Shown here: piece by piece, positions 44,163 to 53,319 of the stretch | Layout of the letters: each line of letters starts with the position of its first letter | How positions within the stretch are numbered: position 1 is the first letter of the stretch | DNA from: Allorhizocola rhizosphaerae | Lineage (GTDB): Bacteria; Actinomycetota; Actinomycetes; Mycobacteriales; Micromonosporaceae | Direction: 5' to 3' | Length of the DNA: 64,000 nucleotides | Assembly (NCBI RefSeq): GCF_003426775.1 | Contig: NZ_QJUG01000003.1 | Location: forward strand, 1-64,000 | The notes under the pieces: model-generated | Databases searched by the model: none | Seen by the model: the letters and a program-made list of their open reading frames with translations, nothing else | Told to the model about the DNA's origin: nothing | Made by a program: the position numbers and the translations under genes

Positions 44163-45904
44163 TGCTCAGCCCGCCTCCCGCCGCGCTCCAGCCGGCCGGA
44201 GAACCACATCACCACAAAGATCAGCACAACCTGAAGCATGCCGTATGCGGCGGCCGTCCCGATCTCAAACGAGTACATCCGGTTATTGATGGCCACCGAA
44301 ATCGGCACGGTCGACGACGTGTAGATGAGGACCGATGCCACGAACTCGCCCACGCCGTGCACGAACGCCAGCAGCGCACCCACGATGACGCCAGGCAGCA
44401 TGAGCCGCACGGTGATGGTGACGAACGCGCGCCCCCACGACGCGCCGAGGTTGCGCGCCGCCTCCTCCAGCGACGGGTCGACCAGCGCCAGCGACGCCGA
44501 GCTCGCCCGGAACACCAACGGCAGGAAGCGCACGAAATAGGCCAGCGGCAGGATCCAGAACGTCCCGATCAGGGCCTGCCCGAAGCTGAAGGCCGTCCCC
44601 GTGCTGAAGGCAGAGATGAGATTGATTGCCACTACGGTACCGGGCAGAGCCCAAGCGATCATGACGGCCACATCGAGCAGTCCCCGCCCCACGAACTTCA
44701 GCCTTCGCACCGCATAGGCGATGAGCACCCCGACCACCACGCACCCGGCCGTCGCGAGCAAACTCATCTTGAGCGAGTTGAGGATCGGCTCGAACGCCTT
44801 GGGCTCGCTGAAAATCGTCTCGAAGTTCTCGACCGTGTACTTCGACGGGATGACCTCCGTGGTCCACGACCCGTCGGCGGAGAACGCCACCAGCGCGATC
44901 GTCGCCACCGGCGCCAGCAGCACGACCGACGCGAGCACCGACGCGATCGGCGCGAGGACGCGCCCGATCGGGTTGCTGATCTCCCGCCGCTGGGTCGAGA
45001 TCCCCTTGGACTGCGACATGTAGCTGCGCCGTCCCTCGTACCATCGCATAAGAAGCAAGAACAGGATGGAGACCAGGCCGAGCACCGACGCGTAGGTGGA
45101 GGCCATCGGCAGATCCCCGTTGGTACGGTTGATATAGATCTGCATCGTCATGGTCTGGTCGACGCCGAACAGCAGCGGCGCGGTGTAGCTCGCCAGCGAC
45201 GTCATAAACACCAGCAGCGAGGCCGAAACCAGCGCGGGCGTCAGCATGGGCAGCAACACGGTGCGCCACACGCGAATCCGCCCGGCCCCCAGATTGTAGG
45301 CGGCCTCCTCAATGGACGGGTCCATCCCCGCGAGCGCCGCCGACGTGGCCAGGTAGAAGAACGGATACATCGTGAACGTGTGCACCACGAGCACGCCCGC
45401 GATGTCGTCGAACGCGAGCACGGGTTTCTCGGCCCCGAACACCTGCTGCAGCCAGCGCGGCAGAATCCCTATCTCGCTGTACAGCAACTGAAACGAGATG
45501 GCGCCAATCAACGGTGGCAACGCGGCGGGCACGAGAATGAACGCCTCGATGAGCCCGCGCCCGCGAAACGAGAACCGCTTCAACAGGAATGCCATTGCCA
45601 CGCCGACGACCCCGCACAGCAGCACGCTCGCCAGCGAGATGCCCAGCGACGTGATGAGCGACGTGCGCGCGACACCCGACGACGACAGGAATTGCGCGTA
45701 GTTGACCGTCCCGTCCTCGCTCACGCTCTCGACGAATGTGGCCAGCATCGGCTGCACCACATAGCCCCACAGGATGAGCGCCAGCGGCAGGACGAGCAGG
45801 TAGGGGAACCACACGGATCCGGCTCCGCCGCGCAGCCGCTCGGCAAGGCTCAGACGGCGGGCCGAGACGGTGGTCGACGCAACGCTCACGGCTTGACCAC
45901 CCAC
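44150..45904 (-). CDS. Two-domain ABC permease (FbpB/PotBC-like fusion)
   Basis: 584 residues with about 12 helices. There are two binding-protein-dependent permease domains in one chain: EAA-type motifs IEEAAYNLGAGRIRVWRTVLLPML (~210-240) and LEEAARNLGASWGRAFVTITVRLMLPG (~480-510). This layout is typical of Fe3+-, phosphonate- (AEP) and organic-acid-type importers of the PotBC class. It overlaps the ATPase gene by 19 bp and the creatininase gene by 13 bp. Confidence 0.86.
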   Translation of the reverse strand: MGGQAVSVASTTVSARRLSLAERLRGGAGSVWFPYLLVLPLALILWGYVVQPMLATFVESVSEDGTVNYAQFLSSSGVARTSLITSLGISLASVLLCGVVGVAMAFLLKRFSFRGRGLIEAFILVPAALPPLIGAISFQLLYSEIGILPRWLQQVFGAEKPVLAFDDIAGVLVVHTFTMYPFFYLATSAALAGMDPSIEEAAYNLGAGRIRVWRTVLLPMLTPALVSASLLVFMTSLASYTAPLLFGVDQTMTMQIYINRTNGDLPMASTYASVLGLVSILFLLLMRWYEGRRSYMSQSKGISTQRREISNPIGRVLAPIASVLASVVLLAPVATIALVAFSADGSWTTEVIPSKYTVENFETIFSEPKAFEPILNSLKMSLLATAGCVVVGVLIAYAVRRLKFVGRGLLDVAVMIAWALPGTVVAINLISAFSTGTAFSFGQALIGTFWILPLAYFVRFLPLVFRASSASLALVDPSLEEAARNLGASWGRAFVTITVRLMLPGVIVGALLAFVHGVGEFVASVLIYTSSTVPISVAINNRMYSFEIGTAAAYGMLQVVLIFVVMWFSGRLERGGRRAEQWTN

Positions 45905-46959
45905 AGCCGGTCCGCATTGAACCGCAGCCCCGCCCGATCGCCGATGGCCACATTGGACGGCGCGTCCACGGCCGCGACCATCAACTCGTTGCCATCCACG
46001 TCAACGGTCAAATGCGTGGCCATCCCCGTGAACTCCACCCCAGTCACGCGCGCCTGGACCACACCATCACCTTCGGCGCTCGCCAGCACGATGTGCTCGG
46101 GCCGGGCCGAAACCCACGCCGTGTCACCCTCGCTGAGGCCATGTCCCTCGGGCGCGCCCGCCGCGACCGTCGCCCCACCCGGCAGCCGCACCGCAACCCG
46201 TTGCGCCTCAGCCGAAACCACGGGCAGCGACAGCACGTTGCTGCGGCCGATGAACCGGGCCACAAAGGCGTTGGCGGGCTTGCCATAGACCTCCTGCGGC
46301 GTGCCGATCTGCTGCACCCGCCCGGATTGCATGACCGCGATCCGGTCGGACATCGCCATGGCCTCCGCCTGATCGTGCGTCACGTAGATGGCGGTCGTAC
46401 CCGCCTCCCGCTGGATCCGCCTGATCTCCATGCGCGTCTCCTCGCGCAGCTTGGCGTCCAGATTGGACAACGGCTCGTCGAGCAGGAGCAGGCGCGGGCG
46501 GATCACCAGCGCACGGGCCAGCGCCACCCGCTGCTGCTGCCCGCCCGACAGCGCGTCGATCCGGCGCGACCCGTATCCGTCCAGATGCACCTCTGCCAGT
46601 GCTTCGCCGACACGCCTGGCCGACTCGGCGCGCGACACCCGCCGCACCCTCAGTCCGTAGGCGACGTTCTGCGCCACCGTCATATGCGGGAACAGCGCGT
46701 AATTCTGAAACACCATGCCGGTGTCGCGCTTGTTCGGTGCCAGCCGGGTCACGTCCTGCTCGCCGAAGTGGATGTGCCCGGCCGTGGGGAAGTAGAAGCC
46801 CGCAACCATGCGCAGGGTGGTGGTCTTGCCGCATCCGCTCGGCCCGAGCAGGGTGAAGAACTCCCCCGCCCCGATGGTGAGGCTGACGTCGTCGACCGCG
46901 GCCGCGTCCCCGCCCCGGGCGAAGCGCTTGCTCACCGAGCTCAGTTTGACGTCAATCAT
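45886..46959 (-). CDS. ABC ATPase of PotA/FbpC type with TOBE domain
   Basis: 357 residues. Walker A GPSGCGKTT, Q-loop MVFQNYALFPHMT, signature LSGGQQQR, Walker B LLLLDEPLSNLD, switch His YVTHDQ. Residues ~240-355 form a TOBE-like regulatory domain. The QNYALFPHMTV segment is diagnostic for the spermidine/Fe3+/sulfate branch. It drives the permease at 44150-45904. Confidence 0.88.
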   Translation of the reverse strand: MIDVKLSSVSKRFARGGDAAAVDDVSLTIGAGEFFTLLGPSGCGKTTTLRMVAGFYFPTAGHIHFGEQDVTRLAPNKRDTGMVFQNYALFPHMTVAQNVAYGLRVRRVSRAESARRVGEALAEVHLDGYGSRRIDALSGGQQQRVALARALVIRPRLLLLDEPLSNLDAKLREETRMEIRRIQREAGTTAIYVTHDQAEAMAMSDRIAVMQSGRVQQIGTPQEVYGKPANAFVARFIGRSNVLSLPVVSAEAQRVAVRLPGGATVAAGAPEGHGLSEGDTAWVSARPEHIVLASAEGDGVVQARVTGVEFTGMATHLTVDVDGNELMVAAVDAPSNVAIGDRAGLRFNADRLWVVKP

Positions 46960-46978
46960 GCTCTCCCCTTCTCAAGCC

Positions 46979-47009
46979 GATCATGAACTTCAGTCCACGT
47001 TCGACGGCG
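46979..47009 (+). repeat. Dispersed 31-bp repeat, copy A
   Basis: Begins GATCATGAACTT and ends GTTCGACGGCG; inverted relative to copy B at 40299-40329, with 2 mismatches. It lies between the ATPase and binding-protein genes. Confidence 0.65.
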
Positions 47010-47042
47010 TGTCGTGACACCAACCTCATGGTCAACACCGGT

Positions 47043-47056
47043 GGCCCGGCCGGGCC
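47043..47056. promoter_or_regulatory. GC-rich palindrome between binding-protein and ATPase genes
   Basis: GGCCCGGCCGGGCC, in the 171-bp gap separating the solute-binding protein gene from the transporter genes. Such hairpins often allow higher expression of the binding protein; inference. Confidence 0.4.
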
Positions 47057-47130
47057 GCCGCGATGCGGTGCGGCAGCCCGCCGCCGGGGCGCGCTGCCCG
47101 GCTCCGGTCCAGCGCGCCCGTCAAGGCCCG

Positions 47131-48186
47131 TCAGCCCTTGTTCTTGATGTTGGCGTTCCAGTGGTTGATCCAGGCGGTCTCGTTCTTGCCCACCACGTCC
47201 CAGTTGACGTTCATCGGCTTGAGGTTGAGCTTGGACAGCCACTCCGGCTGCTGCTGGATCGGGATGGCCGGGATCTGGAAGTAGTCCTTGGCCAGGCTGG
47301 CCCGCAGGGTACCGTCGAAAAGGAATTCAAGGAAAAGTTTGGCCCCGGTGGTGTTGCCGCCCTTGATCATCGCCACGCCGTCCACCAGGATCGGTGCGCC
47401 GGAGGCTGGCATGACATAGCCGAAGGGCATCTTCGCCTGGCCCTCGGCCTGCAGCAGGATGTCCTGCAGGTTCCAGGCGCTGAGCACGCCCTGGCCGCGC
47501 GCCATCTTCACGTAGAGGTCGGTCGGATTGGCCGCGTATTCGACGGTGTTGGCGTCGAGCTTGCGCAGCCAGTCATAGCCGGGCTGCGGGTTGCTGCCGT
47601 CGGCCGAGAACCGCTGGATCATCGAGGCGTAGATGGACCGCATGGTGCCGGACGCGGGCACGTCGCGGATGATCACCTTGTCCTTCCACTTTGGATCGAT
47701 CAGGTCGTCCCAGTCCTTCGGCGCCTGGTCGGCCGGGACGAGTTTGTTGTTGTACATGATGACTTCCGGGAGCAGGATCTCGCCGAACCAGCGGCCCTGC
47801 GCGTCCCTGTAGCGGGCGTCCATCTGCCCGGCGAAGGCCGGCTGCCACGCCTCCAACAGGCCCTCGTTGGCGCCTGCCGTCAAACCCTGCTGCGTGCCGC
47901 CCCACCAGACGGAGCCCTGCGGGTTGCTCTTCTCGGCGCGGGTGCGCTCCAGCACCTCCTGCGCGCCCATGTTGAGCACCTCCACCTTGCCCTTGTACTC
48001 CGGGTATTTGGCGGTGAACTGCTCCACGACGTAGTCGGTGACCTTCTTGTCGCGGGCGCTGTAGATGACAAACTTCTGTGCTTGTGTACCGCTTCCGGCC
48101 GGCGCGGGATCGCCCGATCCGCCGCATGCCGCTAAGCCGGCCGTGACCATCGCGCCTAACGCGATGAGAGCCAGGCGACGTTTCAT
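47131..48186 (-). CDS. Fe3+/putrescine-class solute-binding lipoprotein
   Basis: 351 residues. ATG 48186 with GGAGG 8 bases upstream. Lipobox LAAC (Cys21). The body resembles AfuA/FbpA-type or AEP-binding proteins: FVIYSARDKKVTDYVVEQFTAKYPEYKGKVEVL, GSVWWGGTQQGL, DWDDLIDPKWKDKVIIRD. Tyr pairs needed for Fe3+ are not obvious, so the ligand is probably a small organic anion or amine. It follows the ROK regulator by 20 bp. Confidence 0.83.
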   Translation of the reverse strand: MKRRLALIALGAMVTAGLAACGGSGDPAPAGSGTQAQKFVIYSARDKKVTDYVVEQFTAKYPEYKGKVEVLNMGAQEVLERTRAEKSNPQGSVWWGGTQQGLTAGANEGLLEAWQPAFAGQMDARYRDAQGRWFGEILLPEVIMYNNKLVPADQAPKDWDDLIDPKWKDKVIIRDVPASGTMRSIYASMIQRFSADGSNPQPGYDWLRKLDANTVEYAANPTDLYVKMARGQGVLSAWNLQDILLQAEGQAKMPFGYVMPASGAPILVDGVAMIKGGNTTGAKLFLEFLFDGTLRASLAKDYFQIPAIPIQQQPEWLSKLNLKPMNVNWDVVGKNETAWINHWNANIKNKG

Positions 48187-48206
48187 TGTCGTGCCTCCAA
48201 AGGTTT

Positions 48207-49367
48207 TCAAGGGATGGAAGGGAGACGCACCGCCGCCGACAGGGCATAGCTGATCGCGCCGTGCAACACCGCTTGGTCGCCGAGAACGGCCCGCCGGACC
48301 TCGGTCGCGGCCGGGGCCTTCGCCGAGACCAGATCCTGCATTCGCGCCAGCGCCGCGTCGTCGAGCTGCGCCGCCGCACCGCTGAGCAACACCCGGCCCG
48401 GGTCGACGACGCAGGCGCAGGAGATGATGAGCCGGGCCCACGCGCCGAGCACCTCGTCGAGGTAGGCGCGGGCCGCGACGGAGGACTCGGCCAGCCGGAC
48501 CAACTCGCTGACCGGTGACTCAGGACGGCGGCCGGGGTGCAGTGCCACCACCCGTTCTGCGATCGCGTTGGCCGACCACATGGCCTCGAACGGCCCGACG
48601 CCGCTGTAGGCCCGGTCGGTGAACCCGTCCAGCGGGAGGAAGCCGACCTCGCCGGCCGCACCGCTCGCACCCCGGCGCACCTTGCCGTCGAGCACGAGCC
48701 CCGCGCCGATGCCGTCGGCCACGTGCAGCAGCAACAGGTCGTCGACGTCTTTGCCGGCCCCGGCGACGCGCTCCCCCGCGGCCATCAGGTTGACGTCGTT
48801 GTCCACGATCACGGGCACGCCCAGCTCGTGTTGCACGGACTGGCCGATCGGACGGGCCTCGACCAGGCCGACGGACGGGGCCAGGCGCACCGCGCCGTCG
48901 ACGGAGACGCCGGGCACCGCGATGGCCACGCCGCGCAGCGACGGGCGGGCGTCATCGACGAGTTCGAGCACGAACTGGCACACGGTCTCGACCATGTCGC
49001 CCGCGAGCCGGGCCGTGCGGTGCGCGATCACCGCGCCGTTGCTGTCGGCGATCTCGCACGTGATCCGGGGCGGCTCAAGGGAAACGGCCGCGACGAGTTC
49101 GGCGCGCGGGTTGAACTCGAGCATCGCGCGCGGGCGGCCCGTGGTGTTGGTGCCCGAGCCGGGGCCGCGCTCGATGAGGTAGCCCTCGGCGACGAGGTCT
49201 CGCACCAGGGCAGTGAGCGTCGCCGGAGGCAGCCCGGTCAGCTCGGCGAGGTCCGCCCGGGACAGCACCCGGGCCTCCCTGGCCGCCGAAATCACCGACA
49301 GGCGCTTGATTTCACGCGACCGCTCCCGGCTGACCGGGCTGGTCGGCGTCTTCTCCATGACAATCAC
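48207..49367 (-). CDS. ROK-family transcriptional regulator
   Basis: 386 residues. Winged HTH at ~20-80 (REIKRLSVISAAREARVLSRADLAELTGLPPATLTALVRDLVAEGYLIERG), then a ROK sensor domain (GVAIAVPGVSVDGAVRL, VIVDNDVNLMAAGE). GTG 49367 is favoured by AGGAAG 6 bases upstream; ATG 49358 is possible. It heads the catabolic cluster and probably represses it through the inverted repeat at 49370-49390. The ROK zinc cysteines are also missing here. Confidence 0.85.
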   Translation of the reverse strand: MIVMEKTPTSPVSRERSREIKRLSVISAAREARVLSRADLAELTGLPPATLTALVRDLVAEGYLIERGPGSGTNTTGRPRAMLEFNPRAELVAAVSLEPPRITCEIADSNGAVIAHRTARLAGDMVETVCQFVLELVDDARPSLRGVAIAVPGVSVDGAVRLAPSVGLVEARPIGQSVQHELGVPVIVDNDVNLMAAGERVAGAGKDVDDLLLLHVADGIGAGLVLDGKVRRGASGAAGEVGFLPLDGFTDRAYSGVGPFEAMWSANAIAERVVALHPGRRPESPVSELVRLAESSVAARAYLDEVLGAWARLIISCACVVDPGRVLLSGAAAQLDDAALARMQDLVSAKAPAATEVRRAVLGDQAVLHGAISYALSAAVRLPSIP

Positions 49368-49792
49368 CGTTTCTTCCTACTATGAAGAAAATGCTTGGTC
49401 AAGTAACGAATGGATCTCGGTAGAACCTAGCCGATGGCGCGCGGTGCACCTTCTTCGCCGATCGGTCCACGGTTGTCCGAAAGCCGGTCAAGCCAAGGCC
49501 ACTCGGCCGCTCGCCTCGCGCCGCATTGGACAGACAGTAGTGAGACCCGACGGCGAAGGCAAATGCCTACGCGAGGCCGCAAGGTGGGCAAAAACCCCGC
49601 CAATTTTTTCGATAAGGAAGAAAGTCGGCTCGAGCTATTGACGTCGCTCCGCGAAGATCCCTAGTGTTCGGCAGCGAAGGTCCTTCCAGAGCTGACGCGA
49701 ATCGCGATGGCCACCCACGCACACTGCGCCGACCGGCCAGGCGCGCCCCTTAATTACTAGAGAGAATTAATCTACCGAAGAGGTATGCCTAC
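49368..49792. other. 425-bp divergent intergenic region
   Basis: Holds the ROK promoter/operator on the left. On the right is an AT-rich patch with TTAATT...AATTAA (49751-49771), probably promoter of the PIG-L gene. Short open frames in between have no ribosome sites or gene-like composition. No RNA gene recognised. Confidence 0.5.
49370..49390. promoter_or_regulatory. Probable ROK-regulator operator
   Basis: Inverted repeat TTTCTTC - 7 bases - GAAGAAA immediately upstream of the ROK gene start; TTTCNTC-like arms resemble NagC/Mlc-class (ROK) AT-rich sites. Confidence 0.45.
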
Positions 49793-52483
49793 ATGAGATG
49801 GGCCACCATGACCGCGCTCGCGATGTGCGGTCTGCTGCTGACCACCGGGTTAGGACAACCGGTAGGCGCAAAGGACAACACGGCCGTCGACCTGGACATC
49901 ATGTTCATCGGCGCGCACCCGGACGACGAAGCCGGCCAGCTCGGCATGTTCGGATACTGGAACGAGTACCACCACATGAAGGCGGGCGTCATCACGATGA
50001 CCCGCGGCGAGGGCGGCGGCAACGCGGTCGGCCTCGAAGAGGGCCCGGCCCTGGGCATCCTGCGCGAGGCCGAGGAGCGGCGCGCCGTCAAGTGGGCCGG
50101 CATCGACCACATCTACAACCTCGACGCGCTCGATTTCTATTACACCGCAAGCGCTCCGCTGTCCGAGAAGATCTGGGGCTACCACAACTCGCTGTCGCGC
50201 ATCGTGCGCGTGTTGCGCACGACGCGGCCCGAGGTCATCGTCACCATGGACCCGTCGGCCACTCAGGGCAACCACGGCAACCACCAGGAGGCCGCGATGC
50301 TCGCGGTCGAGGCGTTCTACGCCGCGGCCGACCCCAACGCGTTCCCGGAGCAGCTGAGCAAGGAGGGCCTCAAGACGTTCCGTCCGGGGCGCCTGTTCCA
50401 GATCGGCGGCGGTGGTGCCGGCGCGCCCGGCCAGGCGTGCGAGACCGCGCCGTTCACACCGGCTCAACCCACCAATGTGGTCTTCGGGACGTGGGCGGGC
50501 TACGAGTCCGCCCGCCACAACGGCACCCGCTGGAACCAGGTCAACGTGTGGGCCCGGCGGGAATACGCCAGCCAGGGCTGGGCGGGCACGCCCGACGCGC
50601 AGCCCGACCCCGCGCAGATCGGCTGCACCCGGATCACGCTGCTCGACAGCCGCACACCCTACCCGGACCCGCGAGTCGGCGGCACCGCCGCGCTGCAGGG
50701 CACCAACATCCGGGCGCAGGGCGGCCTGCCGCTGGGCACCGAACTGCACCTGCGGTCCGAGTGGAATGTGCTCGGCGGGGTCCCGTTTGAGGTCAAGGCA
50801 CACGTGCGGGCTGAGCACACCTTGCCGGGTGCCAAGGTGTCGCTGGAGGTTCCGGCCGGCTGGACCGTGCAGGGCAACGGCGACCTGGGCACCATCCCGG
50901 GCAACGGGAGGGAGAAGGTGGCCACGTTCACCGTCACCGCACCGCAGAATATCGTTGCGGGCGAACGGTTCCGGCTCAAGGCGCACATGACGACGCCGCG
51001 GGACGGGTCGGGCACCAACTCGACGCTCGTGCAGGCGACCGCGCCGGTGCGCGGAACGCTGGAGCCGCTCCCCGAGATCGGGCTGTTCCGCCAATGGACC
51101 GAGCGCAACAACGTGCAGGCGCTCGACGCTCTGATCGCCTCTATGATGAGCATTTCCAGTGGGGGTACCAGATCCGTCCGCGTCGACCTGACAAACCACA
51201 GTCAGCAGACCCAGTCGGGCACGGTCAAACTGAACCTCCCCGCCGGGTTCGCGGCGGCGCAGGCCCAGCAGTCGTACAGCGGACTCGCCCCCGGAGCGCG
51301 CACGTCGGTCACGTTCACCGTGACCAACACGGACGCCAGCCTGCCCACGGCCAACCGCGCGCCCAACGACGGCGCGTATCCGGTGCAGATCGAGACCAGC
51401 TACACCGGGGGCAGCGCCACCGAGCGGGGCGTGTTCAACCTCGTGCCCGTGACGACGATCCCCAAGACGGGCACCGCACCGATCGTGGACGGCACGGCGG
51501 GCGCGGGTGAATACACCGGCCCGGTGATCGACATCTCCACCAGGTGGGAGGGCACGCCGGCACCGGCGAGCGACATCTCCGGCACGGCGCAGCTCACGTG
51601 GACCGACGAGGCCCTGTACGTCATCTTGAACATCACCGATGACGTGCTTGGTACCGTGTTGCCGCCCAACGACTGCAAACGGCCACGGCGCAACGACAAC
51701 GTGGAGTTCGGCATCGACCCGCGTGGTGGCTCCCCCAACACGTCGACCGTCTTCAACGCGGCGCTGTTCCCGATCACGCGCGACGCGGCCAACGGCAACC
51801 CGCCGTGCTTCGCCCGCGAACGCGACAACCACCAGGGCGGCCCGGCAACCGCGCCCGGGATGCAGATCGCCTCCGTGGTGACGAGCAACCCGTACACCGG
51901 TTACCGGATCGAGGCGAAGATTCCGTTCAGCGTGCTGCCGGACACCATCGACCCGGCCGCCATGGGCATGAACATCCTGGTGAACGACTCCGACACGCAG
52001 GATCTGACCGGCCAGACCCGGGTGGGCTGGTCCACCTGGGCCGGTGTGCGGGCCGATCCGTGGCGTTGGGGCGTGGCACGGGTGGACGGCTACCCGGTCA
52101 AGCCGCCTGCGCCGAAGGAGCCCATCATTCCGGACACCGCGGCTCTAAGCGTGAACTCGCCGCAGACCATCCTGCAGTCCACTTCGGACGGCTTGGCGCC
52201 GGGCGGATACACCAAACTGCCTGACGGCACCATCGAGGTCGATGACGTGTCCACACGGGACGGTCGGGTCGCGTTCGAACTCGAAGCGGAACGGGCCGGC
52301 ACCGCACGGGTGTTCATCTGGGACGGCACGAGGGTCGTGGCCAATACGGTGGTCGAGTTCGGCGGTGACGGTGAGCGCGATGTCGTGCTGCCGCTGTCGG
52401 CCGCCCTGCCCACGGGCGCGACGCTGCTGGTGTCATTTCAGTCCGGCGACGCCACCGCCGCAGCGGGTCACCGCCTGAGCTGA
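49793..52483 (+). CDS. Large secreted PIG-L deacetylase-like protein with NEW3- and CBM9-like domains
   Basis: 896 residues. Signal peptide 1-26. The PIG-L/LmbE domain (~33-290) has the zinc motif AHPDDE (41-46) and the downstream QGNHGNHQEA His pair. Beta-sandwich regions follow (~320-400, and a NEW3-like stretch SVRVDLTNHSQQTQSGTVKLNLPAGF at ~465-540). A DOMON/CBM9-like carbohydrate-binding domain lies at ~560-770 (APIVDGTAGAGEY, then ALYVILNITDDV). It may N-deacetylate sugar chains outside the cell. Monocistronic; a strong terminator follows. Confidence 0.8.
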   Translation: MRWATMTALAMCGLLLTTGLGQPVGAKDNTAVDLDIMFIGAHPDDEAGQLGMFGYWNEYHHMKAGVITMTRGEGGGNAVGLEEGPALGILREAEERRAVKWAGIDHIYNLDALDFYYTASAPLSEKIWGYHNSLSRIVRVLRTTRPEVIVTMDPSATQGNHGNHQEAAMLAVEAFYAAADPNAFPEQLSKEGLKTFRPGRLFQIGGGGAGAPGQACETAPFTPAQPTNVVFGTWAGYESARHNGTRWNQVNVWARREYASQGWAGTPDAQPDPAQIGCTRITLLDSRTPYPDPRVGGTAALQGTNIRAQGGLPLGTELHLRSEWNVLGGVPFEVKAHVRAEHTLPGAKVSLEVPAGWTVQGNGDLGTIPGNGREKVATFTVTAPQNIVAGERFRLKAHMTTPRDGSGTNSTLVQATAPVRGTLEPLPEIGLFRQWTERNNVQALDALIASMMSISSGGTRSVRVDLTNHSQQTQSGTVKLNLPAGFAAAQAQQSYSGLAPGARTSVTFTVTNTDASLPTANRAPNDGAYPVQIETSYTGGSATERGVFNLVPVTTIPKTGTAPIVDGTAGAGEYTGPVIDISTRWEGTPAPASDISGTAQLTWTDEALYVILNITDDVLGTVLPPNDCKRPRRNDNVEFGIDPRGGSPNTSTVFNAALFPITRDAANGNPPCFARERDNHQGGPATAPGMQIASVVTSNPYTGYRIEAKIPFSVLPDTIDPAAMGMNILVNDSDTQDLTGQTRVGWSTWAGVRADPWRWGVARVDGYPVKPPAPKEPIIPDTAALSVNSPQTILQSTSDGLAPGGYTKLPDGTIEVDDVSTRDGRVAFELEAERAGTARVFIWDGTRVVANTVVEFGGDGERDVVLPLSAALPTGATLLVSFQSGDATAAAGHRLS

Positions 52484-52496
52484 ACATCCGCAACAC

Positions 52497-52529
52497 CAAG
52501 GGGACCGGTCTCACCCACCGGTCCCCTTG
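52497..52529. terminator. Terminator after the PIG-L gene
   Basis: Perfect 13-bp arms CAAGGGGACCGGT / ACCGGTCCCCTTG followed by CTTTATT. Confidence 0.85.
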
Positions 52530-52589
52530 CTTTATTGGACAGCCGGCCATCGGTGGCGCGTCAAAGATGCGCCACCGTGGGCGCGGTGT

Positions 52590-52790
52590 GGGCCGGACCT
52601 CACTGTGGCGATGCCGGGCAGCGTCACGTCCAGCACGGCCAGATCGGGCCGATGCCTGCCCGCCATCCGCACCGCTTCGTGGCCGCAGCCCACGGCGACC
52701 ACCTACAACCCGCCGCGCGCAGCCTGTCGGCCAGCAGCTCGCGCAGATCCGGTTCGTCTTCCACCACCAGCAACCGGTACAGGCCAGACA
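52590..52790 (-). pseudogene. Response-regulator receiver remnant
   Basis: The minus strand reads RLLVVEDEPDLRELLADRLRAAG, the first helix and acidic pair of a receiver domain. After a frame change near 52710 it reads ...GHEAVRMAGRHRPDLAVLDVTLPG, the phosphoacceptor strand. No DNA-binding domain follows. A decayed two-component gene of which only about half the receiver survives. Confidence 0.6.
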
Positions 52791-52827
52791 GCGTGCGGCC
52801 CGAAGCTAAGCGCGACCTGAGAGCCCG

Positions 52828-53241
52828 CTACCGATCGGCGGTGCAGGCGGGACAGGTACCGAAAATGTCCAGGGTATGGGAAACCTCGGCGAAGCCATGC
52901 TGGGCGGCGACGCGGTCGGCCCACCTTTCGACAGCGGGGCCGATGATGTCGATGGTACGGGCGCAATAGCGGCAGACCAGATGATGGTGGTGTTGCTTGC
53001 CCTGCCCGCACAGCCGGAAAAGCTGCTCGCCGTTGGGCAGGCGCATGGTGTCTGCCTCACCCGCGTCGGCAAGGACCTGCAGGTTGCGATAGACCGTCGC
53101 GAGCCCGATCTTGCTGCCCTGCAGGCGCAGCTCGGTGAAGAGCTGTTGCGCCGTGCGGAAGTCGTCGGTGTGGCGCAGCAATGCGAGGATCTCCTCACGC
53201 TGCCTGGTGTTGCGCATGGCGCCGGGGACGTTTTCGGTCAC
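52828..53241 (-). CDS. zur: Fur-family metalloregulator, probably Zur
   Basis: 137 residues. GTG 53241 with GGGAGG about 6 bases upstream. Winged HTH (RQREEILALLRHTDDFRTAQQLFTELRL; SKIGLATVYRNLQVLADAG), then the metal-binding HHHHLVCRYC and terminal CPAC, giving the two CxxC structural zinc motifs and the His-rich sensory site. The adjacent zinc-type ABC genes and Zur-like boxes at 54639 and 60212 favour Zur over Fur. It may be co-transcribed with the upstream anchor-M genes (78-bp gap). Confidence 0.82.
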   Translation of the reverse strand: MTENVPGAMRNTRQREEILALLRHTDDFRTAQQLFTELRLQGSKIGLATVYRNLQVLADAGEADTMRLPNGEQLFRLCGQGKQHHHHLVCRYCARTIDIIGPAVERWADRVAAQHGFAEVSHTLDIFGTCPACTADR

Positions 53242-53319
53242 TGTGACCTCCCTGCTTCGCGTGAGGCCGCCCAGGGCCAGTTCGGAGCGGCCCTGGGCGA
53301 CCGGCATGAGGCGGGTTGG

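Noticed and set aside
44162-46288. A 708-codon plus-strand frame opposite the ABC permease and ATPase
   Set aside because: Composition (His, Arg, Gln, Asp) is typical of antisense GC-rich shadows; no start signal.
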